Source of the DNA: Deinococcus sp. KSM4-11
Lineage (GTDB): Bacteria; Deinococcota; Deinococci; Deinococcales; Deinococcaceae
Length of the DNA: 64,000 nt
Reading direction: 5' to 3'
Assembly (NCBI RefSeq): GCF_004801415.1
Contig: NZ_SSNX01000001.1
Coordinates: 806,001-870,000 of the forward strand
Shown: in pieces, positions 51,920-59,341 of the stretch
Layout: every line of letters begins with the position of its first letter
Numbering within the stretch: position 1 is the stretch's first letter
Position numbers and translations under genes: made by a program
Notes under the pieces: generated by a model
Databases searched by the model: none
Seen by the model: only the letters and a program-made list of their open reading frames with translations
Told to the model about the DNA's origin: nothing

Positions 51920-52946
51920 GGGTGTCCTCCTGCAAGGCGGCGTAGATGTCGCTGGCCCGCTGCGCGGCCTGCTGGTTGGCGGCCTCGGTCGTCTGCGGGT
52001 GGGGGGTGAATCTCAGGACGTGGGGCCGTTCGTGCCGGGCCGGAAGTGACCCCCGCTGCCGGGCCCGCCACGCGGGTGCCTCGGCCTCGATGACACTGGG
52101 CGTGATGCTGTCCCGCCACGTTTCCCGCCGCAATTCCGCCACGATCTGGCCGACGTCCTCAGCGGTGTACCCGGCCTTCGCCAGACTCTTGCCGACCTTG
52201 CCGATGCGGCTGCGGGTGATGTCCGTCAGGCCGTCGTGTCCGCCGTAGCAGGCGAGTGCAACTGCGGCGAACATGGCCTGATCGGGGCCGGGCACGCGCG
52301 CCGCCGGAACCTTGTCCGTGCTGGTGGCTGGTTCGGTACGGCTTCTGGCGGGCAGGGCAGGAACCTGGAGAGGATCAGGCCGGTCAGCGACGGCCGCGAC
52401 AGCGGCCCCGCCGTCAGGCGGCTGAAGTGGTTCGGAGTTCTGAGCGGCGATCTGATCCTGACCCCCCAGTGCGGTGCCGTTCCGCGCCTCCCCCTGGGGG
52501 GTAGGGGGGTTTGTTTTCTTCTCTTCTTTCCTTTCTTCATCACTTCCTTTCTTCAGAGAACCGGGAAGTGCGTTCTGATCGGTCTTTTGTGCCTGTCGGG
52601 GCGAGTCTTTTTGCAGACCCTTTGCAGAGGGCTTGCGCACCCCTTGCACACGCGTACTCGCCTCGGACGAGCAGAAGTGCCCGTCGATCCCCAGGATCAG
52701 ACCCTGCGCGGTCAGCCGTCCGGTGCTGGCCTGGATCGTGCGGACGTCAATCTCCAGAGCGATGGCCAGCTGTCGGGTGGTGTAGGTATTGCTCCGGTAC
52801 TGCCGGTGCCGGGTCAGGAAGGTCAGCACGCGGATGTCCGCAGCCAGGATGAGGCGCTCGATGGCGTCCAGTGCCCAGTTGGGAATGACGGTGTCCTCGC
52901 CACGGCGCAGGGTGGTGTGGACACCAGGGATCTGGATGGCGTCCAT
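51906..52946 (-). CDS. Phage replication initiator-like protein (lambda O analogue)
   Basis: 346 residues: an N-terminal winged-helix DNA-binding domain (ALDAIERLILAADIRVLTFL; TTRQLAIALEIDVRTIQAST), a long low-complexity linker, and a C-terminal domain (FAAVALACYGGHDGLTDITR; GYTAEDVGQIVAELRRETWR) of the replisome-organiser type. The linker DNA contains four 11-bp iteron-like repeats and a purine tract, the lambda-ori layout. Start ATG 52946; the longer frame is unsupported. Confidence 0.75.
   Translation of the reverse strand: MDAIQIPGVHTTLRRGEDTVIPNWALDAIERLILAADIRVLTFLTRHRQYRSNTYTTRQLAIALEIDVRTIQASTGRLTAQGLILGIDGHFCSSEASTRVQGVRKPSAKGLQKDSPRQAQKTDQNALPGSLKKGSDEERKEEKKTNPPTPQGEARNGTALGGQDQIAAQNSEPLQPPDGGAAVAAVADRPDPLQVPALPARSRTEPATSTDKVPAARVPGPDQAMFAAVALACYGGHDGLTDITRSRIGKVGKSLAKAGYTAEDVGQIVAELRRETWRDSITPSVIEAEAPAWRARQRGSLPARHERPHVLRFTPHPQTTEAANQQAAQRASDIYAALQEDTRAVF
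52510..52653. other. Putative replication origin inside the initiator gene
   Basis: Four tandem 11-bp units (52610-52620, 52621-52631, 52632-52642, 52643-52653), consensus YTTGCRSACCC on the + strand. They are followed, 55 bp away, by a 45-nt pyrimidine tract (purine-rich on the - strand). The 11-nt period does not follow codons, so selection acts on the DNA. This matches phage origins with initiator-binding iterons next to an easily unwound tract. Confidence 0.55.
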
Positions 52947-53046
52947 CAGGCCACCGCACCGTCCAGTTGGATCCACCGCGCCAGCAGTAGTAAGCGTTGG
53001 TTCATGGTTGCCTACCCTGTGACCGGACAAGGACTACCGTCGGGGC

Positions 53047-53424
53047 ATGACTCCCGTCATTTACCCCGTCTCCAGCACCACGCTCCCCCGTGCGGGTGTC
53101 ATTGAAGTGCCCTGCTACCGGGCGCAGTCCTTCAACGGGCGGACGGCGGTGATGGCCTCCGAAGACAAGGTGGTCGAGTTCGACTTCGAAACCATGACCG
53201 AGCAGGATATGGAGTTGGCCACTGCGGAGCGCCTGGGGGAATACACGATTCAAGGATTGATCGCTGTGGACGTGGATTGGCTGATCCAGGTGATGGAGGC
53301 CACGGCCGCGAATGGGAAGACGCTCGGCGCGGAGCTTGAGGAGGTATGGCACTACCTGTCGCCCATGAACATGGCGCCAAGCGTTGTGGCTGGGCAGTAC
53401 GTGGTCGTGGGCCTGTACCGGTAA
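53047..53424 (+). CDS. Counter-oriented gene, unknown function
   Basis: 125 residues: an N-terminal beta part (VIEVPCYRAQSFNGRTAVMA), an acidic helical middle and VAGQYVVVGLYR end. TACCGT (53035-53040), exactly 6 nt, ATG. It sits between initiator and recT against the lytic direction, like other moron-type genes of the element. Confidence 0.68.
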   Translation: MTPVIYPVSSTTLPRAGVIEVPCYRAQSFNGRTAVMASEDKVVEFDFETMTEQDMELATAERLGEYTIQGLIAVDVDWLIQVMEATAANGKTLGAELEEVWHYLSPMNMAPSVVAGQYVVVGLYR

Positions 53425-53521
53425 CGCCTGGCTCACCTCAACCACGTTTCACTCTCCTGCCCGGCCCTGCGGTTCTTCCAACTGGCGTGAGTGAGGTGCT
53501 CACTGACCTTCGAGGCAGACA

Positions 53522-54772
53522 TCAGAATGGCAGTCCTTCGCTGTCCGCCGCGGCGCCCTGCTCGCCGGCCACGGGGAAGCGCGTGAGTGCCCGGGCCAGC
53601 GTGTCCGCGCGCTGCGGCAGGTTCAGCTTCGCCAGCTCACCCAACAACCAGGCCGCTTCCTCGCTGTTCAGGGTGGCGGTGCCGCAGGGCTTGTCGTGTC
53701 CCAGCCAGTCGCCCCAGAGGGCGGCGCGCTTCTCACTGGTGTCCGCGCCCATGGCCTGGGCGGCTTCGCGGAGCTGGAAGATCTGGCCAGACGTGGCCTT
53801 GGCGGGCATCCCTGTTGCGGTCGGAGCCGGGTCTGGAGTGAACTCGGCGTCCTGCACGTCTTCCTGAGCAGACGCGGCCTTCTTCGGGGCGTGCTTCGTG
53901 CCCAGGGCCTTCAGATCGTCATAGGTGGCATTCGCGGCGCCGATGTCGCTCCGCCAGTCGTACAAGTTCAGGATGTCCTGCACTTCCTGCGCGGGGGCCA
54001 CCTTCCGTACCCGGGCGGCCATGTCTCCGATGGCCACCGCCCACTTCTGGAGCTTGCCCTCCAGTTCCGGATCGGGCAGCGTGTGCGGCTGCACGCCAGC
54101 GGCCTCGGCCACCTCGCGCGTGACGTCGACATTTCGGGCGGGTGGTGGGGTCTGACCCTGTGGCGCCGGGTTGTCCGCCTGAGCCATCTCGTCGGAGGTG
54201 TACAGACCGGAGAGGTCATTCGGGAACGCACGGCGCAGGGCCTGGGCTTCCGCGCACTTCGCCAGCATGACGTCCGGCATGGTCGCCCACTGGCTGATCG
54301 GCTTCCCGTCCCGGTTCTTCTGGGCAAAGCTCTCCCAGCGCGCCACCGCATACAGCGGCTCATCGAAGTCCCGGCGGCGCACCCCCACCCGCGAGGCGGC
54401 GGGTGGTTCGCTCTGAAGCCAGACGTCCTGCCATTTGCCGTCGGCGCCGCACCACATCGTCTGGGTCTGACCGGTGTACTTGCCGGTACGTTCGGCGATT
54501 AGCCGGAAGCCGTCGATCGCCGTCTGGATGGTCATCTTCTTGACGCTCGTCCACTGGCCGTTCACCTGCACCCGCGCCTCACGCATGACGGCGTAGATCT
54601 GCCGGCTGAATGGATCGAGGCCCGTGCGTTTGCACTGCTGGACGAACAGGGCGAGTTCGCCATCGGATGCGCCGGGGGCGATCTGGGTCTTAATCAGGTC
54701 GAGCTGCTCGCGGTTGAAGTCCACCGGAGCGAGGCTCATCGCGGTGGGGCGGGCGTGTTCGATGGCGGTCAT
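53522..54772 (-). CDS. recT: RecT / Bet single-strand annealing protein
   Basis: 416 residues. The N-terminal 200 match the RecT-Redbeta family: FNREQLDLIKTQIAPGASDG, LALFVQQCKRTGLDPFSRQI, VKKMTIQTAIDGFRLIAERT, GKYTGQ, PLYAVARW, MPDVMLAKCAEAQALRRAFP, ELSGLYTSDEM-like end. It anneals complementary single strands for phage recombination. The C-terminal 200 residues are a long extension with a second helical domain, longer than usual. No exonuclease partner gene is seen next to it. AAGGAG lies 7 nt before ATG 54772. Confidence 0.9.
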   Translation of the reverse strand: MTAIEHARPTAMSLAPVDFNREQLDLIKTQIAPGASDGELALFVQQCKRTGLDPFSRQIYAVMREARVQVNGQWTSVKKMTIQTAIDGFRLIAERTGKYTGQTQTMWCGADGKWQDVWLQSEPPAASRVGVRRRDFDEPLYAVARWESFAQKNRDGKPISQWATMPDVMLAKCAEAQALRRAFPNDLSGLYTSDEMAQADNPAPQGQTPPPARNVDVTREVAEAAGVQPHTLPDPELEGKLQKWAVAIGDMAARVRKVAPAQEVQDILNLYDWRSDIGAANATYDDLKALGTKHAPKKAASAQEDVQDAEFTPDPAPTATGMPAKATSGQIFQLREAAQAMGADTSEKRAALWGDWLGHDKPCGTATLNSEEAAWLLGELAKLNLPQRADTLARALTRFPVAGEQGAAADSEGLPF

Positions 54773-54978
54773 GACGTGAACTCCTTCTGGCCCGTCCAGC
54801 GGGCGAAGAGGCACAGGGACGCGGCGCATGCAATGGAGAAGGTCAGCCCGAACCCGACCTTGATCAGCCCCGAGCTGTCTGGCGTGGTGTGGAGTGTCAG
54901 GGCAATACAGGCGGGCCAGCTGCTCACGAAGACCAGGTGCGGCCGGTGCGAGCGCAGGTAGTGGCGGAGGCGGGTCAT
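54769..54978 (-). CDS. Small membrane protein upstream of recT
   Basis: 69 residues with two hydrophobic segments (HLVFVSSWPACIALTLH; VGFGLTFSIACAASLCLF). The stop overlaps the recT start (ATGA), so translation is coupled. Function unknown. Confidence 0.62.
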   Translation of the reverse strand: MTRLRHYLRSHRPHLVFVSSWPACIALTLHTTPDSSGLIKVGFGLTFSIACAASLCLFARWTGQKEFTS

Positions 54979-55223
54979 GCGCTCACCCAGCGGCCGTCTG
55001 CGCCCAGCATGATCAGGTGCCGCTTCTCCATGTCAGCCAGCAGTTCGGAAGTGGCATCCAGCGTTTCGTCCAGCAGCAAGGCGAGGTGCTTGGTCTTGGC
55101 GGCGCGCAGCACGTGGGTCAGCAGGTGGATGACACGGTCTCGCTGGGCGGTGTCGGTCTCACCGAGCAGCAGGGCGATCTGCGCGGCGTTGCGCTGGGCG
55201 TGGGTGTTGGCGTCGCCCCTCAC
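54975..55223 (-). CDS. Small helical early protein
   Basis: 82 residues, helical (NAAQIALLLGETDTAQRDRV; LALLLDETLDATSELLADME). The GTG start overlaps the previous stop (GTGA) and its stop overlaps the next ATG. Part of a tightly coupled early operon. Confidence 0.62.
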   Translation of the reverse strand: MRGDANTHAQRNAAQIALLLGETDTAQRDRVIHLLTHVLRAAKTKHLALLLDETLDATSELLADMEKRHLIMLGADGRWVSA

Positions 55224-55357
55224 CGGCTCACCAGAAGGCTCAGGGTCAGGACGATGGCCGTGCTGCCCAGTACGAGTGCAGTCACACGGCGGCTTCGGCA
55301 GATCCGGCCCACGGGGGCAATGCCGTAGATGGGGTGGGCTTCATCGCGGAAGTTCAC
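55220..55357 (-). CDS. 45-residue membrane protein
   Basis: From GTG 55357: a short N-terminus, basic RICRSRRVTA, then one hydrophobic helix VLGSTAIVLTLSLLV. The stop overlaps the next GTG (GTGA). It is too short for most gene finders; coupling and the single helix support it. Confidence 0.5.
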   Translation of the reverse strand: MNFRDEAHPIYGIAPVGRICRSRRVTALVLGSTAIVLTLSLLVSR

Positions 55358-55427
55358 GACCGTCCCGCCCAGCTGAGGTGCGCGCCACGCGGGCGTGGAC
55401 GGGGCCGACGGACAGGCGGCACGGCCT

Positions 55428-55712
55428 TCACAGGTGCCCGCCAGCCACGTAGACGGCCATCTGATCCTTCGGGTTGCGCGGGCCGCCGTAAGGGGCTTCC
55501 ACGACCTGCTGGGCCTTCTTGCTGACCCGGTATGCGCGGCCGTGGCGGCGAGCCTTCTCGGCGGCCAGCCAGCCCCACTGGCTGCGGGTCATGGTGACGG
55601 TCATGCCGCCACTGACGCCAGACCAGGAGGGCTCACCGGGGGTGATGGGCTGCTGGGCGGCCTGGAGAGTGACAGCGAGCTGTGGGTGTGGAGCGGGCTG
55701 GTGGTGTACCAT
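55428..55712 (-). CDS. Small early protein, unknown function
   Basis: 94 residues: VHHQPAPHPQLAVTLQAAQQ, MTRSQWGWLAAEKARRHGRA, ending NPKDQMAVYVAGGHL. AGGAG lies about 9 nt before ATG 55712. It follows the excisionase-like gene. Confidence 0.6.
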   Translation of the reverse strand: MVHHQPAPHPQLAVTLQAAQQPITPGEPSWSGVSGGMTVTMTRSQWGWLAAEKARRHGRAYRVSKKAQQVVEAPYGGPRNPKDQMAVYVAGGHL

Positions 55713-55774
55713 TGTCGTATCTCCTCTCCCCCACCCGAGCCGCGCGAACGGCGTTGACGGTGGGGGTTTTGCTG

Positions 55775-55981
55775 TCAGGCGCTCTTGGGCGCCGGGAAGC
55801 TGACGGTTGAGGTGCTGCCGGTCTGTGCGGTCTCCCAGGCGGTCAGGGCGGCTGCGGGGACGCGGATGATCCGGCCCAGGCGCACGCACTGGAGGCGGCC
55901 GTGTTCGATCTCGGCGTAGATGGTCTTGACGTTGCAGCCGAGCAGTTCGGCCACTTCCGGAACGGACATGTACGGCTTCAT
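55775..55981 (-). CDS. Excisionase-like HTH protein
   Basis: 68 residues: MSVPEVAELLGCNVKTIYAE, IEHGRLQCVRLGRIIRVPAA, the MerR-like helix-turn-helix (HTH_17) of excisionases, with GRIIRVP as the wing. The start overlaps the stop of the Cro-like gene. It could direct integrase to excise the element, though small HTH_17 proteins can also be plain regulators. Confidence 0.8.
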   Translation of the reverse strand: MKPYMSVPEVAELLGCNVKTIYAEIEHGRLQCVRLGRIIRVPAAALTAWETAQTGSTSTVSFPAPKSA

Positions 55982-56211
55982 GCGGGCTGCGCCTCCTGAG
56001 ACTGGCTGCCACTGTCGGGATTCAGTCCCAACTCGCGGCAAATAGAAATGCGTGTGCTACTGCGAGTTTCGCGGCGCTGGTGCAGAAAATCGTTCACCGT
56101 ATCCGGCTTCATGCCGAGTCTGCGCGCGAATTTCCGTACAGAGATGCCGCGCGCCTCAAGAGCCACCCGCGCCGCCTCAGCGACCAGTGCAGTTTGGTTG
56201 ACTTCGGACAT
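55978..56211 (-). CDS. Cro-like XRE-family regulator
   Basis: 77 residues: ALEARGISVRKFARRLGMKP, DTVNDFLHQRRETRSSTRIS, a lambda-Cro/XRE helix-turn-helix. It is the first gene of the leftward lytic operon. TAATCT lies exactly 6 nt before the ATG (leaderless), and two 18-bp operator-like palindromes follow in the divergent region toward the repressor. Confidence 0.82.
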   Translation of the reverse strand: MSEVNQTALVAEAARVALEARGISVRKFARRLGMKPDTVNDFLHQRRETRSSTRISICRELGLNPDSGSQSQEAQPA

Positions 56212-56227
56212 GGGACAAGATTACTAC

Positions 56228-56245
56228 TGACCCGAAATCGAGTCA
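56228..56245. promoter_or_regulatory. Operator-like palindrome 1 in the lysogeny switch
   Basis: TGACCCGAAATCGAGTCA, 14 of 18 positions symmetric, starting 5 bp upstream of the Cro-like -10 hexamer (on its strand). Confidence 0.6.
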
Positions 56246-56272
56246 AGACAGGATTCAGACAGATTCGCTACC

Positions 56273-56290
56273 TGTCCCGATTTAGGGGCA
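56273..56290. promoter_or_regulatory. Operator-like palindrome 2 in the lysogeny switch
   Basis: TGTCCCGATTTAGGGGCA; its complement agrees with palindrome 1 at 14 of 18 positions. It lies 18 bp upstream of the repressor -10 hexamer TACTGT (56308-56313), i.e. over its -35 zone. Confidence 0.6.
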
Positions 56291-56319
56291 TTGTGGAACC
56301 ATTTCGGTACTGTAATCGT

Positions 56320-56379
56320 ATGACCCGGCATGCTCACTGTGACCAGAATGCGACTGCCGGAGGACGTCATGGCGACTAA
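56320..56379 (+). CDS. Leaderless 19-codon ORF overlapping the repressor start
   Basis: TACTGT, exactly 6 nt, ATG 56320; stop TAA 56377-56379. It overlaps the first codons of the repressor gene (ATG 56369) in another frame. Ribosomes leaving it would pass over the GGAGG of the repressor, so it may couple or damp repressor synthesis. Could be incidental. Confidence 0.45.
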   Translation: MTRHAHCDQNATAGGRHGD

Positions 56380-56914
56380 CGATGCCGAACGCCTCAGCTC
56401 AGAGTTTGAGCGCGCAGTGAAGCACGGGAGGCTAATTCGCGAGCGTCGGCTGGATCTTGGTCTGAAACGCCCAGCTTTTGTCTCCGAAGTTGCGAAGCAC
56501 GGCCAAGACATGTCGCCCGATTATTTGAACAAGATCGAGGCAGGGACGCGCGCGCTAGCGAATGCCTCGCCCGAGCTCAGAGAGGCGATACGTGCTGTGC
56601 TCGGCTATTCACGTGAGCAGTGGCAGGAATTGACCGGGCTTTACAGTCCTTCACCTACTGCGCCGGCTACCACGTACACAGGAGGTTCCCCAATCCCGCC
56701 TGTCGTGCCGCACCGCGACCTGCCCATCGAGATCCCCCGTGAACTCCAGGAAGTCATCGACCAGTACGGTGAGACCTACCCCGAACTGCACACACCCACC
56801 ATGCAGCGCATCCTCATCGCCCCCCGAAATTACGGCGGCCCCGCAAACGGACCGCAAACGGCCGAGCAGTGGTTCGAGTACTTCCTGCTCACCCGGAGGT
56901 ACACCCGGGCATGA
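56369..56914 (+). CDS. XRE-family phage repressor
   Basis: 181 residues: an N-terminal helix-turn-helix (HGRLIRERRLDLGLKRPAFV, SPDYLNKIEAGTRALANASP) and a C-terminal part with IEIPRELQEVIDQYGETYPE. GGAGG precedes ATG 56369. It overlaps the next gene, an ImmA/IrrE-like peptidase, by ATGA; such pairs form SOS-independent induction switches in which the peptidase cleaves the repressor. No LexA-type Ser/Lys self-cleavage domain is seen. Confidence 0.85.
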   Translation: MATNDAERLSSEFERAVKHGRLIRERRLDLGLKRPAFVSEVAKHGQDMSPDYLNKIEAGTRALANASPELREAIRAVLGYSREQWQELTGLYSPSPTAPATTYTGGSPIPPVVPHRDLPIEIPRELQEVIDQYGETYPELHTPTMQRILIAPRNYGGPANGPQTAEQWFEYFLLTRRYTRA

Positions 56915-57564
56915 CGTACGACACCACGCACCTCGCCGCCGACTTCATCGGATACCTGAAAAACATCCAGGAACATGCCGGGCATCAGCCACACGCCCTC
57001 AAGCTCGCACGTGACCTCAACATGCGGGTTCGGATCGGCACGATCAACCGGGCGTACCCCGAAGCACAGCCGAACCCTGTGCTCGTCGTGCAGCCCTGGT
57101 ACTACGGCAACACCTGGATGCTTCGGCATGAGCTCGCGCACGTGATGTTGTACTGGAGCGGCCTGGAGGCGGAGGTCATCGAAGAGTTCGGTTCTGAAGT
57201 CGGCTGGAAGGTGATCGAAAACCTCTGCCAGCAGGCCGAGGCCTTTCTGCTGATCACCCAACCAATGGTGGATGACGCCGTGCGTCGGTTTGGGGTGAGC
57301 GCCCAAGCGGTGCGACACCTTCAGAAATTGAGCGGCGCGAGACCTGAAGTGGCTCTGCGCCGCTTGATTTATGACAACCCGCATGCGGAGCGGGCTGGGT
57401 TCCTGATGAGTCGGGACTATGTGACTGAGGTGGCGCAGTGCAATTTCGGTCTGCCTTTCGGCTGGTCGGAGAAGGTGTCGAAGCCTGCGCAACTTTTCGG
57501 CTCGGATGCTCGCCTGACCTTCACTCGACGGTTCGGGCTTGGGGTAGGCGTGGTGGGGTGGTGA
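56911..57564 (+). CDS. ImmA/IrrE-family metallopeptidase
   Basis: 217 residues. Zinc site MLRHELAHVMLYW (HExxH) near residue 72, followed by EAEVIEEFGSEVGW and a helical C-terminus. Relatives are ImmA (cleaves the ICEBs1 repressor) and Deinococcus IrrE/PprI (cleaves DdrO after radiation). The upstream XRE gene is the natural substrate candidate. The C-terminal 90 residues differ from host IrrE. Confidence 0.85.
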   Translation: MTYDTTHLAADFIGYLKNIQEHAGHQPHALKLARDLNMRVRIGTINRAYPEAQPNPVLVVQPWYYGNTWMLRHELAHVMLYWSGLEAEVIEEFGSEVGWKVIENLCQQAEAFLLITQPMVDDAVRRFGVSAQAVRHLQKLSGARPEVALRRLIYDNPHAERAGFLMSRDYVTEVAQCNFGLPFGWSEKVSKPAQLFGSDARLTFTRRFGLGVGVVGW

Positions 57565-57568
57565 TCGC

Positions 57569-57820
57569 GTGACCCTCACTCCCCACGAGTGGATCCGCTC
57601 CAGGCGCACGGCCCTCTCCCTTCGCCAAAGCGACATCGAACAGCGCACCGCCGAACTCGACGGGAGAATATATGAAGGGCGGTTCTCCCAACTCGAAAAC
57701 GGACGCTTCCCCCTCACCGCACTGCGACCCAATCAGATCAACGCCTTATGCCAGGTACTGGGGATCACGCGCGAGGAATGGATTGCCCACGCTGAGATTC
57801 CCAAGGAGACTAGGTCGTGA
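57569..57820 (+). CDS. XRE-like HTH protein, tandem copy 1
   Basis: 83 residues: LTPHEWIRSRRTALSLRQSD, IEQRTAELDGRIYEGRFSQL, ENGRFPLTALRPNQINALCQVLGI. A compact helix-turn-helix protein, GTG start 4 bp after the peptidase. It overlaps its paralogue by GTGA. Confidence 0.75.
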   Translation: MTLTPHEWIRSRRTALSLRQSDIEQRTAELDGRIYEGRFSQLENGRFPLTALRPNQINALCQVLGITREEWIAHAEIPKETRS

Positions 57821-58110
57821 ACGGGCCCCGTGCTGAGCATGGTGAGACTGTGAGCCTGAAACCTCACGAGTGGCTGCGCGATCTCCGCCTCGGCAAGGAT
57901 CTGAGGCAGAGTGACATTGAACGCCGCACAGCCGACTTCATCGGCAAGATTCCAATCACCACCCTGGGAAAACTCGAAAGTGGTCGTCTTCCCCTGACCA
58001 CGCTGCGACCGCCGCAGGTCAGAGCCCTGCAACGCGTTCTGGAGATCTCGCCTCAAGAGTGGAACGCACGTAGCAAGCCCCTGCCCGTTGGAACAGGCGA
58101 GCGCATATGA
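57817..58110 (+). CDS. XRE-like HTH protein, tandem copy 2
   Basis: 97 residues (or 86 from GTG 57850): LKPHEWLRDLRLGKDLRQSD, IERRTADF, TLGKLESGRLPLTTLRPPQV, LEISPQEWNA. It aligns with copy 1 throughout. Coupled on both sides (GTGA, ATGA). Two adjacent repressor-like paralogues could form heterodimers or target different operators. Confidence 0.75.
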   Translation: MNGPRAEHGETVSLKPHEWLRDLRLGKDLRQSDIERRTADFIGKIPITTLGKLESGRLPLTTLRPPQVRALQRVLEISPQEWNARSKPLPVGTGERI

Positions 58111-58496
58111 CGACCCCGCCCCCGACTGACGCGTGGGTGATCGAAGCAGATGCCGACCTGATCAAGGAGCACGGCGAGGAAACCGACTTTCTCGTGACTG
58201 CCTGGCTGCGCCGCCATGCCCTGGACGACCGGGTCAGCTATAGCACCGAGCACGTGATTGGGCCGCGCAGCACCGGGCAGCAGGACACCATCACGCTCCC
58301 AGGTGAAGCCACGATCGAGGCGGTGCAGCAGCTGGTTCATACCCTGGAACGTGTCTACGATCTGAGACTCGCCGTGCGTCGCGTGCGCCTGGTGCCTCGG
58401 CTAACAGTGGATCCTTTGACGTCGCAACCCACCGGGGAATTCGAGTACGTGGAAGAGGCCCTAAGCCGTCAAGAGTCGGATGAAGAGGAGCTATGA
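58107..58496 (+). CDS. DAWVxEADxDL family protein, copy 1
   Basis: 129 residues: TDAWVIEADADLIKEHGEET, IGPRSTGQQDTITLPGEATI, YDLRLAVRRVRLVPR, EYVEEAL and an acidic tail. First of three tandem paralogues with overlapping stops and starts. No signal peptide; the alternating pattern suggests a beta-alpha fold. Function unknown; the gene order (peptidase, two HTH, three of these) is constant in direction and coupling. Confidence 0.72.
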   Translation: MTTPPPTDAWVIEADADLIKEHGEETDFLVTAWLRRHALDDRVSYSTEHVIGPRSTGQQDTITLPGEATIEAVQQLVHTLERVYDLRLAVRRVRLVPRLTVDPLTSQPTGEFEYVEEALSRQESDEEEL

Positions 58497-58894
58497 CGAC
58501 TCCACCACCCATTGACGCCTGGGTGCTGGAAGCCGACACCGACCTGGTCACGTCCCACTACGACGACACCACTCAGATCGTGCGTACCTGGGCGACCCAG
58601 CACGGCCTGCCTGACGGCGCATCCTTCAACGTGCAGTACTCCGGAAGAACCACTTCTGGTGCATTCGACGCTTTCTCCGTGACGGGCGAAGCCACTGCAG
58701 ATCAGGTCGAGCAGCTGGCGTCCCGCCTGAACCGGGCGTATGACACGCAGATCGTGGTGCGGCGGACGCGGTTGATTTCTGTGCCGCACGTTGGGATGAC
58801 GGATGGTCTGCCGACGGGGAAGTATTCGTATGTCGACCCGGTGATCATGGAGCGTGCTCGGCAGCCGGAGGGGGATGAGCGTGACCTCAACTGA
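58493..58894 (+). CDS. DAWVxEADxDL family protein, copy 2
   Basis: 133 residues: IDAWVLEADTDLVTSHYDDT, TQIVRTWATQHGLPDGASFN, FSVTGEATADQVEQLASRLN, RAYDTQIVVRRTRLISVPH, PTGKYSYVDP. About 65-70% identical by eye to copy 3, less to copy 1, so copies 2 and 3 duplicated more recently. Confidence 0.72.
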   Translation: MTTPPPIDAWVLEADTDLVTSHYDDTTQIVRTWATQHGLPDGASFNVQYSGRTTSGAFDAFSVTGEATADQVEQLASRLNRAYDTQIVVRRTRLISVPHVGMTDGLPTGKYSYVDPVIMERARQPEGDERDLN

Positions 58895-58918
58895 GTGCCA
58901 TGGTGGGGTGGTGTGTCC

Positions 58919-59320
58919 GTGACGCTCCCACCCCTTATGGATGCCTGGGTACTGGAAGCCGATGCTGACTTGATCATGGCCCGTTATGACGACACGACCC
59001 AGATCGTGCGTGCGTGGGCTGCCCAGTGCGGCCTGCCTGACGAGGCCTCGTTCGACTTCCAGTACTCCGGACTCACGACCACTGGTCCGCAGGACTCGTT
59101 TTCCGTGAGCGGCGAGGCCACGCCGAACCAAGTTTCGGAACTGGCGTCCCGGCTGAGCCGGGCGTATGACACCCGGATTGTAGTGCGGCGGACGCAGTTG
59201 ATCGCGGTGCCTCAACTGGACATGACGAGTGGTCAGCCGACGGGGAAATATGCGTATTTCGATCCTGAAGTGGCAGAACGGGCCCGGCGGCCGGAGGAGG
59301 ACGAGCGTGAACTCAACTGA
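58919..59320 (+). CDS. DAWVxEADxDL family protein, copy 3
   Basis: 133 residues from GTG 58919: MDAWVLEADADLIMARYDDT, TQIVRAWAAQCGLPDEASFD, FSVSGEATPNQVSELASRLS, RAYDTRIVVRRTQLIAVPQ. It starts 24 bp after copy 2. The shared tail (ERAR.PE.DER.LN) is retained in copies 2 and 3. Confidence 0.7.
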   Translation: MTLPPLMDAWVLEADADLIMARYDDTTQIVRAWAAQCGLPDEASFDFQYSGLTTTGPQDSFSVSGEATPNQVSELASRLSRAYDTRIVVRRTQLIAVPQLDMTSGQPTGKYAYFDPEVAERARRPEEDERELN

Positions 59321-59341
59321 AGGGCGTGGTGAGGCACCACG

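Noticed and set aside
55727..55768. CCCCCACC/GGTGGGGG hairpin upstream of the 55712 start
   Set aside because: The T-run is on the strand opposite to the genes and the loop is long; its role is unclear, so it is not called a terminator.
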